Notes: generated by a model from the sequence alone, not told the origin. Counted from the stretch's first letter, positions 28,095 through 36,579 are shown. The stretch: DNA of 64,000 nt from Lichenicoccus sp964242335 (GCA_964242335.1 CAXTAY010000009.1:43956-107955); one strand, 5' to 3'. Program-made: numbers and translations.

Positions 28095-29120
28095 TCAGGC
28101 GGCGGCCCCGAAACCCTCGAGCACGATCTTGCCACGCGCCCGCCCGCTCTCGATCAGCGCGTGCACGCGCTTCAGGGTGACGGCGTCGATCGGCGCGTGG
28201 CGCTCGGTCAGAGTGGTGCGCAGCACCCCCTCGTCGAGCAGGCGCGAGACCTCGCCCAGCAGCCTGCCCTGCTCGGCGATGTCGGCGGTGCCGTAGATCG
28301 AGCGGGTGAACATGAGCTCCCAGTGCACCGAGACCGACTTGCGCTTGAAGGCGTTGATGTCGAGCGTCGGCGGGTCGTCGATCAGCCCGAAGCGGCCCTG
28401 CGGGGCGATCAGCTCGGCGATCTCGCCCAGGTGCCGGTCGGTCTGCGTGGTCGAGAACACGAACCCCGGCGCGCCGATGCCCAGGCCCGCGACCTGCGCC
28501 GCCAGCGGCCGGCTGTGGTCGATCACGTGGTGCGCGCCCATCTCGCCGACCCAGGCCACGGTCTCCGGGCGCGAGGCGGTCGCGATCACCGTGAGATCGG
28601 TCAGGGCGCGCGCCATCTGGATCGCGATCGAGCCGACGCCGCCGGCGCCGCCGATGATCACGATGGCGGGTGCTGCACCCGGCACCGGCCGGCGCACCTC
28701 GATGCGGTCGAACAGCGCCTCCCAGGCGGTGATCGAGGTCAGCGGCATCGCCGCCGCTTCGGCCCAGTCCAGGCGGCGCGGCTTGGCGCCGACGATGCGC
28801 TCGTCGACCAGCTGGTACTCGCTGTTGCTGCCGGGCCGGCCGATCGCGCCGGCATAGAATACCGCATCGCCCGGCGCGAACAGGCTGGCCTCCGCGCCGG
28901 CGGCCCGGACGATGCCGGCCGCGTCCCAGCCGAGCACCTTCCAGCCTCCCGCTTCCGGCGCGGCGCGGAGTCGCAGCTTGACGTCGACCGGATTGACCGA
29001 GACCGCCTTCACCTCGACCAGGATGTCGCGTCCGGTCGGCTGCGGTGCCGGAAGCTCGATGTCGACGAGGGCGTCCTGCCTCGCGAGATCCCCTGGTTGC
29101 CGATAGCCGACTGCGCGCAT
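28095..29120 (-). CDS. Zinc-type alcohol dehydrogenase-like protein (MDR, quinone oxidoreductase group)
   Basis: A 341-residue medium-chain dehydrogenase. The GroES-like domain (SVNPVDVKLR, LGWDAAGIV, GDAVFYAG) is followed by the Rossmann domain with VIIGGAGGVGSIAIQMAR. The Cys/His zinc ligands of true alcohol dehydrogenases are not visible, so it is likely a zinc-free NADPH-dependent reductase of the ZADH type. Substrate unknown. Its 5' side carries a 16-base tandem repeat. Confidence 0.85.
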   Translation of the reverse strand: MRAVGYRQPGDLARQDALVDIELPAPQPTGRDILVEVKAVSVNPVDVKLRLRAAPEAGGWKVLGWDAAGIVRAAGAEASLFAPGDAVFYAGAIGRPGSNSEYQLVDERIVGAKPRRLDWAEAAAMPLTSITAWEALFDRIEVRRPVPGAAPAIVIIGGAGGVGSIAIQMARALTDLTVIATASRPETVAWVGEMGAHHVIDHSRPLAAQVAGLGIGAPGFVFSTTQTDRHLGEIAELIAPQGRFGLIDDPPTLDINAFKRKSVSVHWELMFTRSIYGTADIAEQGRLLGEVSRLLDEGVLRTTLTERHAPIDAVTLKRVHALIESGRARGKIVLEGFGAAA

Positions 29121-29133
29121 GGCGGTGCTCCAC

Positions 29134-29181
29134 GTGTATGACGTTCAGGGTGTATGACGTTCAGGGTGTATGACGTTCAGG
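29134..29181. repeat. Three perfect 16-bp tandem copies
   Basis: GTGTATGACGTTCAGG occurs three times head to tail without change, 14 bases upstream of the alcohol dehydrogenase start and 64 bases past the MFS gene stop (both on the minus strand). The inner TGACGT is itself near-palindromic, so an operator array is possible, but slippage product is equally likely. Confidence 0.85.
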
Positions 29182-29245
29182 ATGGGGACGACGACCCGGA
29201 CCGGGAAGTCCGCGCCGGGTCCGCACGGCCGACCGGGCTCGCGCC

Positions 29246-30481
29246 TCAGGACGTGGCGGCGGCCAGGCGCTCGCGTCCCATACGCACGTCGCGTGCTTCG
29301 ACGCCGAACGCCACCAGCAGCGTGATGACGACCGCGGCGATACCGACCACCACCGCCATCGCCCAGTTGATGCCGCCGAGCTGGCCCGCGAGCCAGACCT
29401 GGATGTTGGCGTTGCCCGCCGCCAGCAGGTTGCCCAGCTGGTAGACGGCACCCGGAAAGGTGGCGCGTATCGCCGGCGGCGAGATCTCGTTCAGGTAGGC
29501 CGGCACCACGCCCCAGGCGCCCTGCACGCAGACCTGGATCAGGAAGCCGCCGGTCGCCAGCCAGAGCACGCCGTGCGAGAACAGCCAGAGCGGGATCGCC
29601 GGCAGCGCCAGCATCGCCAGGATGCCGATCGCGAGCCGCCGCCCGATCCGCTGCGACAGGAAGCCGACGCCCAGGCCGCCGACGATCGCGCCCAGGTTGA
29701 AGATGATCATGATCAGGGTGACGCTGCCGTGCGGCAGGTGCTGCTGTCGCGTCAGGAACTGGCTTGGATAGAGGTCCTGCGAGCCGTGCGAGAGGAAGTT
29801 GAACCCCATCATCAGGCAGACCGCGAAGATGGTCAGGCCGAGATGGCGGCGCAGCACCGACAGCGCGGACTCGTGCTTCTGCACGACGCTGCGCGCCGCC
29901 CAGTCCGGGCTCTCGGGCACCTTGCGGCGGATATACAGCACCAGCAGCGCCGGCAGCGCCCCGACGATGAACATGCCGCGCCAGGTGAGCCAGGGCTCGG
30001 CGATGAACAGCAGCGACGCCAGCAGGTAGCCGGTGGGATAGCCGGTCTGCAGCAGCCCCGACACCGGCCCGCGCCAGCGCGAGGGGATGCTCTCCATCAC
30101 CAGCGAGGCGCCGACGCCCCACTCGCCGCCCATGGCGATGCCGTACAGCGCGCGCAGGATCAGGAACACGGTGAAGCTGGGCGCGAAGCCAGACAGCAGC
30201 TCCAGCACGGCGTAGAGCAGCACGTTCGCCATCATCGTCGGCCGCCTGCCGAAGCGGTCGGCGATGCGGCCGAACAGGATCGCGCCGATGAAGCGGCAGG
30301 CCAGGGTCAGGGTGACCGCCAATGCCACCGAGCCGTTCGACTTGCCGAAACTGTGCGCGACCCCGTTGAAGGCAAAGATCATGATGAAGAAGTCGAACGC
30401 GTCCAGGGTCCAGCCGAGGTAGCAGGCGACGATGACATGCGCGGCACCCGGTGCGCGCTCTGCCGGCAAGACGGTCGTCAT
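29246..30481 (-). CDS. MFS transporter (sialate/lactate:H+ symporter-like)
   Basis: A 411-residue twelve-helix carrier of the major facilitator superfamily. The N-terminal LGWTLDAFDFFIM motif is typical of the sialate:H+ symporter family (NanT, Jen1 group, organic acid uptake), and the loop 2-3 signature GRIADRFGRRPTM, ALYGIAMGGEWGVG and the second-half GFLSQRIGRR are in place. Substrate is most likely a monocarboxylate or aromatic acid, but is not determined by sequence. It is on the same strand as the alcohol dehydrogenase downstream. Confidence 0.85.
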   Translation of the reverse strand: MTTVLPAERAPGAAHVIVACYLGWTLDAFDFFIMIFAFNGVAHSFGKSNGSVALAVTLTLACRFIGAILFGRIADRFGRRPTMMANVLLYAVLELLSGFAPSFTVFLILRALYGIAMGGEWGVGASLVMESIPSRWRGPVSGLLQTGYPTGYLLASLLFIAEPWLTWRGMFIVGALPALLVLYIRRKVPESPDWAARSVVQKHESALSVLRRHLGLTIFAVCLMMGFNFLSHGSQDLYPSQFLTRQQHLPHGSVTLIMIIFNLGAIVGGLGVGFLSQRIGRRLAIGILAMLALPAIPLWLFSHGVLWLATGGFLIQVCVQGAWGVVPAYLNEISPPAIRATFPGAVYQLGNLLAAGNANIQVWLAGQLGGINWAMAVVVGIAAVVITLLVAFGVEARDVRMGRERLAAATS

Positions 30482-30575
30482 GGCCCCGGTCCTTCGCCGA
30501 CGGTGATCAGCGCGCTACATTGCGTAGGTCGCGGCGCCTGCGCAATCCGGCCACGCCGCGCGGAGTTCCGGTCCC

Positions 30576-30782
30576 ATGCGCCTCAGCGCCCGCAACGTCC
30601 TCCAGGGAACCATCGTCGCCGTCGAGAAGGGTGCCACCACCGCGCATGTGAGGCTCGACGTGCGCGGCGCGATCATCACCGCCTCGATCACCAACGAGGC
30701 GGTGGAGGCGCTGGGCCTGGTCGTAGGCCAGGAGGCCAGCGCGGTGATCAAGGCGTCGGACGTGATGATCGGGGTCGAATGA
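30576..30782 (+). CDS. Mop/TOBE-domain molybdate-binding protein
   Basis: A 68-residue single molbindin domain: MRLSARNVLQGTIVAVEKG, VRLDVRGAIITASITNEAVEAL and ASAVIKASDVMIGVE are all typical. Mop proteins bind molybdate or tungstate as oligomers and store or buffer it in the cytoplasm. No modABC transport genes or molybdoenzymes are adjacent. Confidence 0.9.
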   Translation: MRLSARNVLQGTIVAVEKGATTAHVRLDVRGAIITASITNEAVEALGLVVGQEASAVIKASDVMIGVE

Positions 30783-30840
30783 GCGGGTGCCGGACCTCAC
30801 CCGCGCGAGGCCGCAACTTCACCGGTGCCCATCCGGTTAG

Positions 30841-30886
30841 GGGCAGGCTGCCGGTCAGGGCAGGCTGCCGGTCAGGGCAGGCTGAT
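30841..30886. repeat. 17-bp tandem repeat, about 2.7 copies
   Basis: GGGCAGGCTGCCGGTCA is repeated twice perfectly (30841-30857, 30858-30874) and a third copy is cut short and diverges after GGGCAGGCTG. Each unit holds the palindrome GGCAGGCTGCC-like core. It lies just before the GTG start of the glutathionyl-hydroquinone reductase-like gene and could affect its expression. Confidence 0.8.
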
Positions 30887-30900
30887 GGAGTGCGCGCGAC

Positions 30901-31851
30901 GTGGGACTGCTCGTTGACGGAGCCTGGCAGGATCGCTGGTACGAGAACAAGGAGGGGCAGTTCCAGCGCGAGAGCAGCCGCTTCCGCGACCGGGTCACCC
31001 CTGACGGTGCACAGGGCGGCTTCCCGGCGCGCGCCGGGCGTTATCACCTCTACGCGTCGCTCGCCTGCCCGTGGGCGCACCGCACCCTGATCATGCGCCG
31101 GCTGAAGCGGCTGGAGGGGATGGTCGGGCTCTCGGTGGTGCACTGGCACATGGGCGAGCAGGGCTGGAGTTTCGAGGATGGCCCCGGCGTCATCGCGGAT
31201 CCGCGCGGTGCCGCCTTCCTGCACCAAGTCTACGTGCGCGCCGAGGCGTCCTACACCGGCCGCGTCACGGTGCCGGTGCTGTACGATCTCGAGCGCGATA
31301 CCATCGTCTCCAACGAATCCTCCGAGATCCTGCGCATGTTCGGATCGGCGTTCGACGGCATCGGCGCAGCACCCGGCGACTACACGCCGGCGTCCCGTCT
31401 CGACGAGATCGAGGCGGTGAACGCGCGCGTCTACGAGACGGTCAATAACGGCGTCTACCGCGCCGGCTTCGCCACCACCCAGGCGGCCTACGAGGAGGCC
31501 GTGCGTGCCCTGTTCACGTCGCTCGACTGGCTGGAGCAGCGCCTGTCGGGACGGTGCTACCTGGTCGGCGGGGCGCTGAGCGAGGCGGATATCCGCCTGT
31601 TCACGACGCTGCTGCGCTTCGACGCCGTCTATCACGGCCACTTCAAGTGCAACCTGCGCCGCCTCGCCGACTATCCCGCACTGTGGGACTACGCGCGCTT
31701 CCTGTACCGAAAGCCGGGCTTTCGCGAGACGATCGACTTCCACCATATCAAGTCGCACTACTATCAGAGCCAGCCGACCATCAATCCGAACCGGATCGTG
31801 CCGCTCGGGCCGCTGCCGGACTGGGACGCACCGACGAGCCGGAGGGACTAG
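30901..31851 (+). CDS. Glutathione S-transferase, glutathionyl-hydroquinone reductase (Xi class, YqjG-like)
   Basis: A 316-residue Xi-class GST that reduces glutathionyl-hydroquinones. The catalytic Cys is in YASLACPWAHRT near residue 59; SFEDGPGV, VPVLYDLERDTIVSNESSEILRMF and the C-terminal SEADIRLFTTLLRFDAVYHGHFKCN and HHIKSHYYQSQPTINPNRIVP are hallmarks of the class. Start is a GTG. The aldo/keto reductase gene follows after three bases, so both probably share a transcript. Confidence 0.92.
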   Translation: MGLLVDGAWQDRWYENKEGQFQRESSRFRDRVTPDGAQGGFPARAGRYHLYASLACPWAHRTLIMRRLKRLEGMVGLSVVHWHMGEQGWSFEDGPGVIADPRGAAFLHQVYVRAEASYTGRVTVPVLYDLERDTIVSNESSEILRMFGSAFDGIGAAPGDYTPASRLDEIEAVNARVYETVNNGVYRAGFATTQAAYEEAVRALFTSLDWLEQRLSGRCYLVGGALSEADIRLFTTLLRFDAVYHGHFKCNLRRLADYPALWDYARFLYRKPGFRETIDFHHIKSHYYQSQPTINPNRIVPLGPLPDWDAPTSRRD

Positions 31852-31854
31852 CCG

Positions 31855-32805
31855 ATGGAAATCCGCAATCTAGGCAGCTCCGGCCTGCGCGTCTCCGCGA
31901 TCGGCCTCGGCTGCAACAACCTCGGCGGCCGCATCGACCTCGCCGCCTCGCGGCGCGTCGTCGAGGCGGCGCTGGATGCCGGCATCACCCTGCTCGACGT
32001 CGCCGACGTCTACGGCCGCGACCATCATCACGGCGCCTCGGAGGACGCGCTTGGCGAGATCCTGGGCGCGCGCCGGCACGAGGTGGTGCTCGCCACCAAG
32101 TTCGGCCTGCCGATGAACCCGGAGGGGACGCTGGGCGGCGCCTCGCGGCGCTACGTCATGCGGGCGGTGGAGGCGAGCCTGCGCCGGCTGCGCACCGACT
32201 TCATCGACCTCTACCAGCTGCACACGCCGGACCCGCTGACTCCGATCGAGGAGACGCTGCGCGCACTCGACGACCTGATCCGCGACGGCAAGGTGCGCTA
32301 CGTCGGCTGCTCCAACCTGCCGGCCTGGCAGGTGGCGCAGGCGCAGCACCTGGCGCGCGAGTTCGGCGTGCACCGCTTCGTCTCCTGCCAGGACGAACTC
32401 TCCCTGGTGGCGACGGAGGCCAGGCGCGAGCTGCTGCCGGCGATCGAGCAGTACGGCATCGGCCTGCTGCCGTACTTCCCGCTCGCGAGCGGCCTGCTGA
32501 CCGGCAAGTACCGGCGCGATACGGCGCCGGCGGCGGACACCCGCTTCGGCGCCTGGAAGCAGCTCGGCAGCCGCTACCTCAACGAGCGCAACTGGATCCT
32601 GGTCGAACGTCTAGAGGCGGTGGCGCGCGAGCATGGCCACGCGCTGATCGACCTCGCCTTCGGCTGGCTGCTGGCGCAGCGCTGCGTCTCCAGCGTGATC
32701 GCCGGCGCCACCCGCGCGGAGCAGGTGCACGGCAACGTCGCCGCCGGCGCCGTGCCGCTGTCGCCGGAGACGCTGGCGGCGATCGAGGCCGCGCTCGCCG
32801 CGTGA
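31855..32805 (+). CDS. Aldo/keto reductase
   Basis: A 316-residue NADPH-dependent TIM-barrel reductase. Visible family elements: LGLGCNNLGGRID, DVADVYGRDHHH with the catalytic Tyr (YG), the catalytic Lys in LATKFGLP, DFIDLYQLHTPDP with the His, and VIAGATRAEQV at the cofactor site. It resembles the YajO/MocA-type branch; substrate unknown. Its stop overlaps the GTG start of the Nudix-like gene (GTGA), so translation is coupled. Confidence 0.9.
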   Translation: MEIRNLGSSGLRVSAIGLGCNNLGGRIDLAASRRVVEAALDAGITLLDVADVYGRDHHHGASEDALGEILGARRHEVVLATKFGLPMNPEGTLGGASRRYVMRAVEASLRRLRTDFIDLYQLHTPDPLTPIEETLRALDDLIRDGKVRYVGCSNLPAWQVAQAQHLAREFGVHRFVSCQDELSLVATEARRELLPAIEQYGIGLLPYFPLASGLLTGKYRRDTAPAADTRFGAWKQLGSRYLNERNWILVERLEAVAREHGHALIDLAFGWLLAQRCVSSVIAGATRAEQVHGNVAAGAVPLSPETLAAIEAALAA

Positions 32806-33548
32806 GCGTCCCGGGTGCCGCACCGGATCGCGAGGGAGCCCGCGAGGGAGACAGCGACTGGGCGGTGATCCTTCTGCAGCCCGGCTTCGAGGTGCGGGCG
32901 ACGCGGGGGATGCCGGCACTGCCGCCGGCCCTGGAGACCGAGGTGGCGACGATCTGGCAGGACGAGCGGCGCACCCGCCCGCGCCTGTTCAACGGCACCG
33001 TGTTCAGCGCCGACCACGTCAGCGCCGCCGGGATCGAAGGGCACTGGACGGAATATCGCCGCGCCCTGGCCCAGCTGCGCGCGCCGGCGCTGTTCGACGC
33101 GCTGCGCATCCGCGCGCTCGCGGTCACCGGGCTGCTGGAGTGCGCGGACGGCATCGTGCTCGCGCGTCGCGAGGCGGGTTCGGTGTATCAGCCGGGAACC
33201 TGGCAGAGCCCGCCGGCCGGGAGCGTCGAACGCCGTCCCGGCGGCCAGGGCGCGAGTGACGTCGGAGACGTCATCGACCTGGCGGCGCAGATCCTCGAGG
33301 AGTGCGAGGAGGAGCTCGGCCTGCCGGCGCATGATCTGGCGGTGCGGCGCGCGGTGCTCGCGATCGAGCATCCGGGGAGCCGCATCGTCGATGTCGGCAT
33401 GACGCTGCGCACCGCGCAACGGTTCGGCGCGATCGAGGCCGCGTGGCGCGGCCGCGGCAACCGGGAATATGACCGCCTCGCCCTGCTGACGCCGCCCGCG
33501 CCCGAGCTGCTGCCCACCACGCGCGCGCTCATCGCCGCGACGCGCTGA
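32802..33548 (+). CDS. Nudix-like domain protein with altered Nudix box
   Basis: A 248-residue protein. An N-terminal region of about 100 residues includes FNGTVFSADHVSAAGIEGHWTEYR, resembling the N-terminal part of eukaryotic-type Nudix pyrophosphatases such as UDP-sugar hydrolases. The C-terminal Nudix fold starts near residue 104 (LAVTGLLECADGIVLARR) and has the box PPAGSV...ILEECEEELGL near 137-174, where the usual R-E-x-x-E-E appears as E-E-C-E-E-E: the box Arg is replaced. Acidic metal ligands remain, so activity is possible. It is coupled to the aldo/keto reductase. Confidence 0.65.
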   Translation: MSVPGAAPDREGAREGDSDWAVILLQPGFEVRATRGMPALPPALETEVATIWQDERRTRPRLFNGTVFSADHVSAAGIEGHWTEYRRALAQLRAPALFDALRIRALAVTGLLECADGIVLARREAGSVYQPGTWQSPPAGSVERRPGGQGASDVGDVIDLAAQILEECEEELGLPAHDLAVRRAVLAIEHPGSRIVDVGMTLRTAQRFGAIEAAWRGRGNREYDRLALLTPPAPELLPTTRALIAATR

Positions 33549-33676
33549 CGCGCGCAAGGACGCGCACGAATCGGATTTACGGCTCGATATCGCTGTGACA
33601 ACATCGTCCAGAATATTGGACTGAGCCGGAGCAGGCTTTCGATCGGCCGCTCGGCCGTCGCGTGCGAGGGCGATGC

Positions 33677-34723
33677 ATGCTTCAGGTCTCTCTCGCGGCA
33701 GGTCTGTTGCTGGTGTCGGCGCATGCCGCCTTCGCAGCCGCCGACCTCGCCGGATCGGCCGGTGCCGCCCGAACCGAAAACGGGCTGCTGTTCGCCTCGG
33801 CCGAACCGGTGCCGGCAGGATCCCTCCCCGGCGGTGCGCGGGTCCTGCTGGTGAGCTGGCATCCCGCCCGCGGATCGCATCGGCACGGCGCGCACGGCCG
33901 TTCACGTTCCGCCGCGGCTGCGGCGCCGGTCGAGGTGACCACCGACACGCTGGTGCAGGCGCCGCTGGCGGCACCCGTGGCGCCCCCGCTCGCGGCGGTC
34001 GCGGCGGTGACGGTGCCGCCGCCGCCGGCTCGCTCACCGCCCGCCGGCACGTCGGCCACCATCGCCAAGGTGCCGGTCAAGCCGGTGCAGGCAACGCCGG
34101 CCGCGAGCAGGCAGACAACCCTGCGAGCCGGCGAGCTGCTGCACCGCTTCGGCGCGCTGCTGGTCTGGGGGCTCGGCCTCGCGCTGGCCCTCGGGATCGT
34201 GCTCGCCCGCCGCTCGGGGCGGCAGGGTCCGGTCGAGACCGAGCCGCCTGCCTCGGTGCCGGTCGAGCTGCCCGAGGCGGTGCCGCCGGCTCGCGACGTC
34301 GCCGACAGGCTCATGGTCGGGCCGGTCGAGGCAATCGCCGGCCACATGGCGCCTCCGCTGGCCCGGACGCCGTCGGGACGCGTCGAGGCGGTGGTGAACC
34401 CCGGTGCCTACAAGATGAGCTGCGTCGCGCGCCTCCGCTCGGCCGGCTGGGACGCCCGCACGCGCTTCTCCGCCGGCCTGCCGGGACCGGACGTGGTCGC
34501 GAGCAGCAGCCAGGGTGTGGTGCTGGCGCTGCGCTGCCATCCCTCGACCGAGCCGGTCGATGTCGCGGCCGTCGAGGATGCGCGCCAGGCACGCGACTGC
34601 CAGCACAGCGACCTCGCCGCCATCGTCTCCAACGGCCCGTTCACCGAGCCGGCGCGGCAGCTCGCCGCACGCACCGGTGTGGTGCTGCTGCACGAAGACC
34701 AGCTCGAATCCTTCGCGGTGTAG
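33677..34723 (+). CDS. Membrane-anchored protein with degenerate Mrr-like nuclease domain
   Basis: A 348-residue protein in three parts: an N-terminal signal or anchor (residues 1-20), a low-complexity Ala/Pro linker with a membrane helix near 158-176, and a C-terminal domain (245-348) that looks like the restriction-endonuclease fold of Mrr-type proteins: CVARLRSAGWDARTRF, GPDVVASSSQGVVLALRCH and a following VEDARQARD and IVSNGPFTEPARQLA. The active-site pattern D...(E/Q)-x-K is not complete: Asp272 is present but the later motif reads LRC. It is thus probably non-catalytic. Function unknown; a GTG at 33662 is an alternative start. Confidence 0.6.
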   Translation: MLQVSLAAGLLLVSAHAAFAAADLAGSAGAARTENGLLFASAEPVPAGSLPGGARVLLVSWHPARGSHRHGAHGRSRSAAAAAPVEVTTDTLVQAPLAAPVAPPLAAVAAVTVPPPPARSPPAGTSATIAKVPVKPVQATPAASRQTTLRAGELLHRFGALLVWGLGLALALGIVLARRSGRQGPVETEPPASVPVELPEAVPPARDVADRLMVGPVEAIAGHMAPPLARTPSGRVEAVVNPGAYKMSCVARLRSAGWDARTRFSAGLPGPDVVASSSQGVVLALRCHPSTEPVDVAAVEDARQARDCQHSDLAAIVSNGPFTEPARQLAARTGVVLLHEDQLESFAV

Positions 34724-35190
34724 CCGGTCGCCACGTCTTCGCACGGGCGTCGGGTTCGACAACCGGATCATCGAGGTCGGTATCCTCGCTGCCATCACCA
34801 CCGGCACGCGAACCCATGCCCGGCCGAGGATGCACGCCATCGCCGCGTCGAAGGTGCGACGTGACGTCCGGCGTGGTCATCCGCAGCCGGGCCAACAGGC
34901 TGTCCTGGTGGCGCAGGCACGGAGACATACCCCATGGAATGGTGGAGGCGCCGACGGGGATGGCTGTTCGCCACCCGGCATCTCCGGCCTGATCAGGTCC
35001 TCGTCTACCGACACCGCTGAGGCAGATCTCCGATCCCGGTGACCATCTGAACCGGCGTTTCCCCGGCATCGTCGTCGCCCCTCGAACGTCTCGAGGTGGA
35101 GCGTCGGCGGCCACCGCGCGGAGCCAGAGCCGAGGGCGAGCAGCAGGACGATGCCGCGGCACGGCGTCGGCAAGCCTGCTACGCAGTGTG
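34724..35190. other. Intergenic region without recognised gene
   Basis: 467 bases between the Mrr-like gene and the SDR gene. Open frames here are Arg/Pro-rich and match no known family; a short possible frame reading MHAIAASKVRRDVRR is not supported. No tRNA, repeat or clear promoter was seen. Confidence 0.5.
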
Positions 35191-35967
35191 TCACGGCGGT
35201 ATCGGCGTGCCGTCCCAGGCCAGCACCTGGCCGCTTTGACCAGGGCTGGCCGCCTCGATCACCGCGAGCAGCCGCGTGGCCGAGAAGTCGGGCGTGAACA
35301 GCTTCTCGCGCGCGACCCCGCCCTGGAACGGCCGGCTGAGCCCGGTATCGACGGTACCCGGATGCAGCCCCAGGCACAGCGCTTCCGGATGGGTGCGCGC
35401 CAGTTCGATCGCAAGGTTGCGCAGGATCATGTTCAGGGCCGCCTTGGAAGCACGATAGGCGTGCCAGCCGCCGAGCCGGTTGTCGCCGATGCTGCCCACC
35501 CGGGCCGACAACACCGCCAACACGCTCCTGCCCGTCCTCGGCAGCAGCGGCAGCATGTGCTTGGCGACCAGCGCCGGGCCGACCGCATTGACTTGGTAGG
35601 ATCGAAGCAGCGACGCCGCGTCGAGCATGCGCAGGCTGCGCTCCGGAGGCCCCACGCCCTCGCCCTGCAGGACGCCGGTCGCCACCAGCACCAGCCGCAG
35701 CGGCGCATCGGTCGAACGCCTCGCCTCGGCCACCGGTCCCTGCGTCGCCTCCGCGATGCTCTGCTCGTCGCAGATGTCAATCCTCCCGCGCACGAGCCGG
35801 GTGGTGGCGCCGGGCGCATCCGTCTGCGCGCCCGGCTCCCCGGTGCGCGACAGCGCCACCACAGACGCGTAGTCGCCGTCTCGCACCAGCGCCTGCACCA
35901 GCGCCGCACCGATGCCTCCGGAGGCACCGACCACGACGGCGACGCCATTCGGGGTGCCGCCGCTCAA
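35191..35967 (-). CDS. SDR family oxidoreductase (C-factor-like)
   Basis: A 258-residue short-chain dehydrogenase: VVVGASGGIGAALVQAL at the N-terminus, LVLVATGVL in place of the usual NAG strand end, VNAVGPALVAKHMLPLL, a catalytic Ser in VLSARVGSIGDN and Tyr-Lys in HAYRASKAALN, then GLHPGTVDTGLSRPF. This spacing and the PGTVDT segment resemble CsgA/C-factor-like proteins. No ATG fits the start; TTG at 35967 gives LSGGTPNGVAVVVGAS and is the best in-frame choice. Confidence 0.82.
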   Translation of the reverse strand: MSGGTPNGVAVVVGASGGIGAALVQALVRDGDYASVVALSRTGEPGAQTDAPGATTRLVRGRIDICDEQSIAEATQGPVAEARRSTDAPLRLVLVATGVLQGEGVGPPERSLRMLDAASLLRSYQVNAVGPALVAKHMLPLLPRTGRSVLAVLSARVGSIGDNRLGGWHAYRASKAALNMILRNLAIELARTHPEALCLGLHPGTVDTGLSRPFQGGVAREKLFTPDFSATRLLAVIEAASPGQSGQVLAWDGTPIPP

Positions 35968-35992
35968 CCGGCCCGCCCTTCCGCGGCCGCGG

Positions 35993-36217
35993 TCAATTCG
36001 CCCCGCCGTTCGGATCGTCCGCGCTCGAGGATGGCGGCTGCGGCCGGGCAGCCGGCGCGACATACAGCGCCCCCGCCCGATCTGCGGGCGGCGGCACCGC
36101 GCAACCGGCGACGATCACCGACAGGATCAGCTGCCGCGACGCCATCGCCAACGCCCTGGTCGGGTGGAAGCCGCGGCGCCGCGGCGACGTCCCGGTGCGG
36201 GGGCCAGCGTGGGTCAT
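35993..36217 (-). CDS. Small putative lipoprotein
   Basis: A 74-residue frame whose ATG overlaps the stop of the DUF3140 gene (ATGA), suggesting translational coupling. After a basic start including RRRGF comes a hydrophobic stretch ending SVIVAGC, a plausible lipobox with Cys as the acylated residue, followed by a Pro/Ser/Asp-rich tail. An internal ATG (MASRQLILSVIVAGC) at 36145 would give a more normal lipoprotein signal peptide. Unrecognised family. Confidence 0.4.
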   Translation of the reverse strand: MTHAGPRTGTSPRRRGFHPTRALAMASRQLILSVIVAGCAVPPPADRAGALYVAPAARPQPPSSSADDPNGGAN

Positions 36218-36579
36218 CGCAGCGGGTCATGGCCCCAGTTCATCAGTGACTTGCGCCAGCGCGTGTCGGTGACGTCACCGTCCGGGCGCTGCTTGCCGTG
36301 CCGGTGGACGTAGCCGACTACCTTGCGCATGGCGGCGTGGTCGGCGTCATCGAGGTCGGCGGCCCTCTTGGCCAGCAACTCGAGGATGGTCCTCCCCATC
36401 CTGTGACCGACCGCCTCGTCCTGGCCGGAACCCGAGACCTTCTCGCCGCCGCTGGTCATCCCGACGGACTTGCTCTCGTCGCTGTCGAGCCACGTCTTCA
36501 GCACCGCCGGCGTCATGTTGACCACCTGCTTGAACTCACGTGCGGTGTCCGCCTTCTCCTGCTCGCTCATCTCCGACAT
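36214..36579 (-). CDS. DUF3140 domain protein
   Basis: A 121-residue acidic-basic soluble protein: EFKQVVNMTPAVLKTWLDSDESKSVG and GHRMGRTILELLAKR then VVGYVHRHGKQRP and a final RWRKSLMNWGHDP match DUF3140 as I know it. Function is unknown; it is often found with small stress-related genes. Its ATG overlaps the DUF5872 stop (TGATG), so it is coupled to that gene. Confidence 0.85.
   Translation of the reverse strand: MSEMSEQEKADTAREFKQVVNMTPAVLKTWLDSDESKSVGMTSGGEKVSGSGQDEAVGHRMGRTILELLAKRAADLDDADHAAMRKVVGYVHRHGKQRPDGDVTDTRWRKSLMNWGHDPLR

Noticed and set aside
29134..30886. The two tandem repeats as a CRISPR-like array
   Set aside because: Copies are adjacent without spacers, few in number and the two units differ in sequence.
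31554..32801. Long upstream extension of the Nudix-like frame through the aldo/keto reductase
   Set aside because: This part is the wrong frame of the reductase; the real start is the GTG overlapping the reductase stop.
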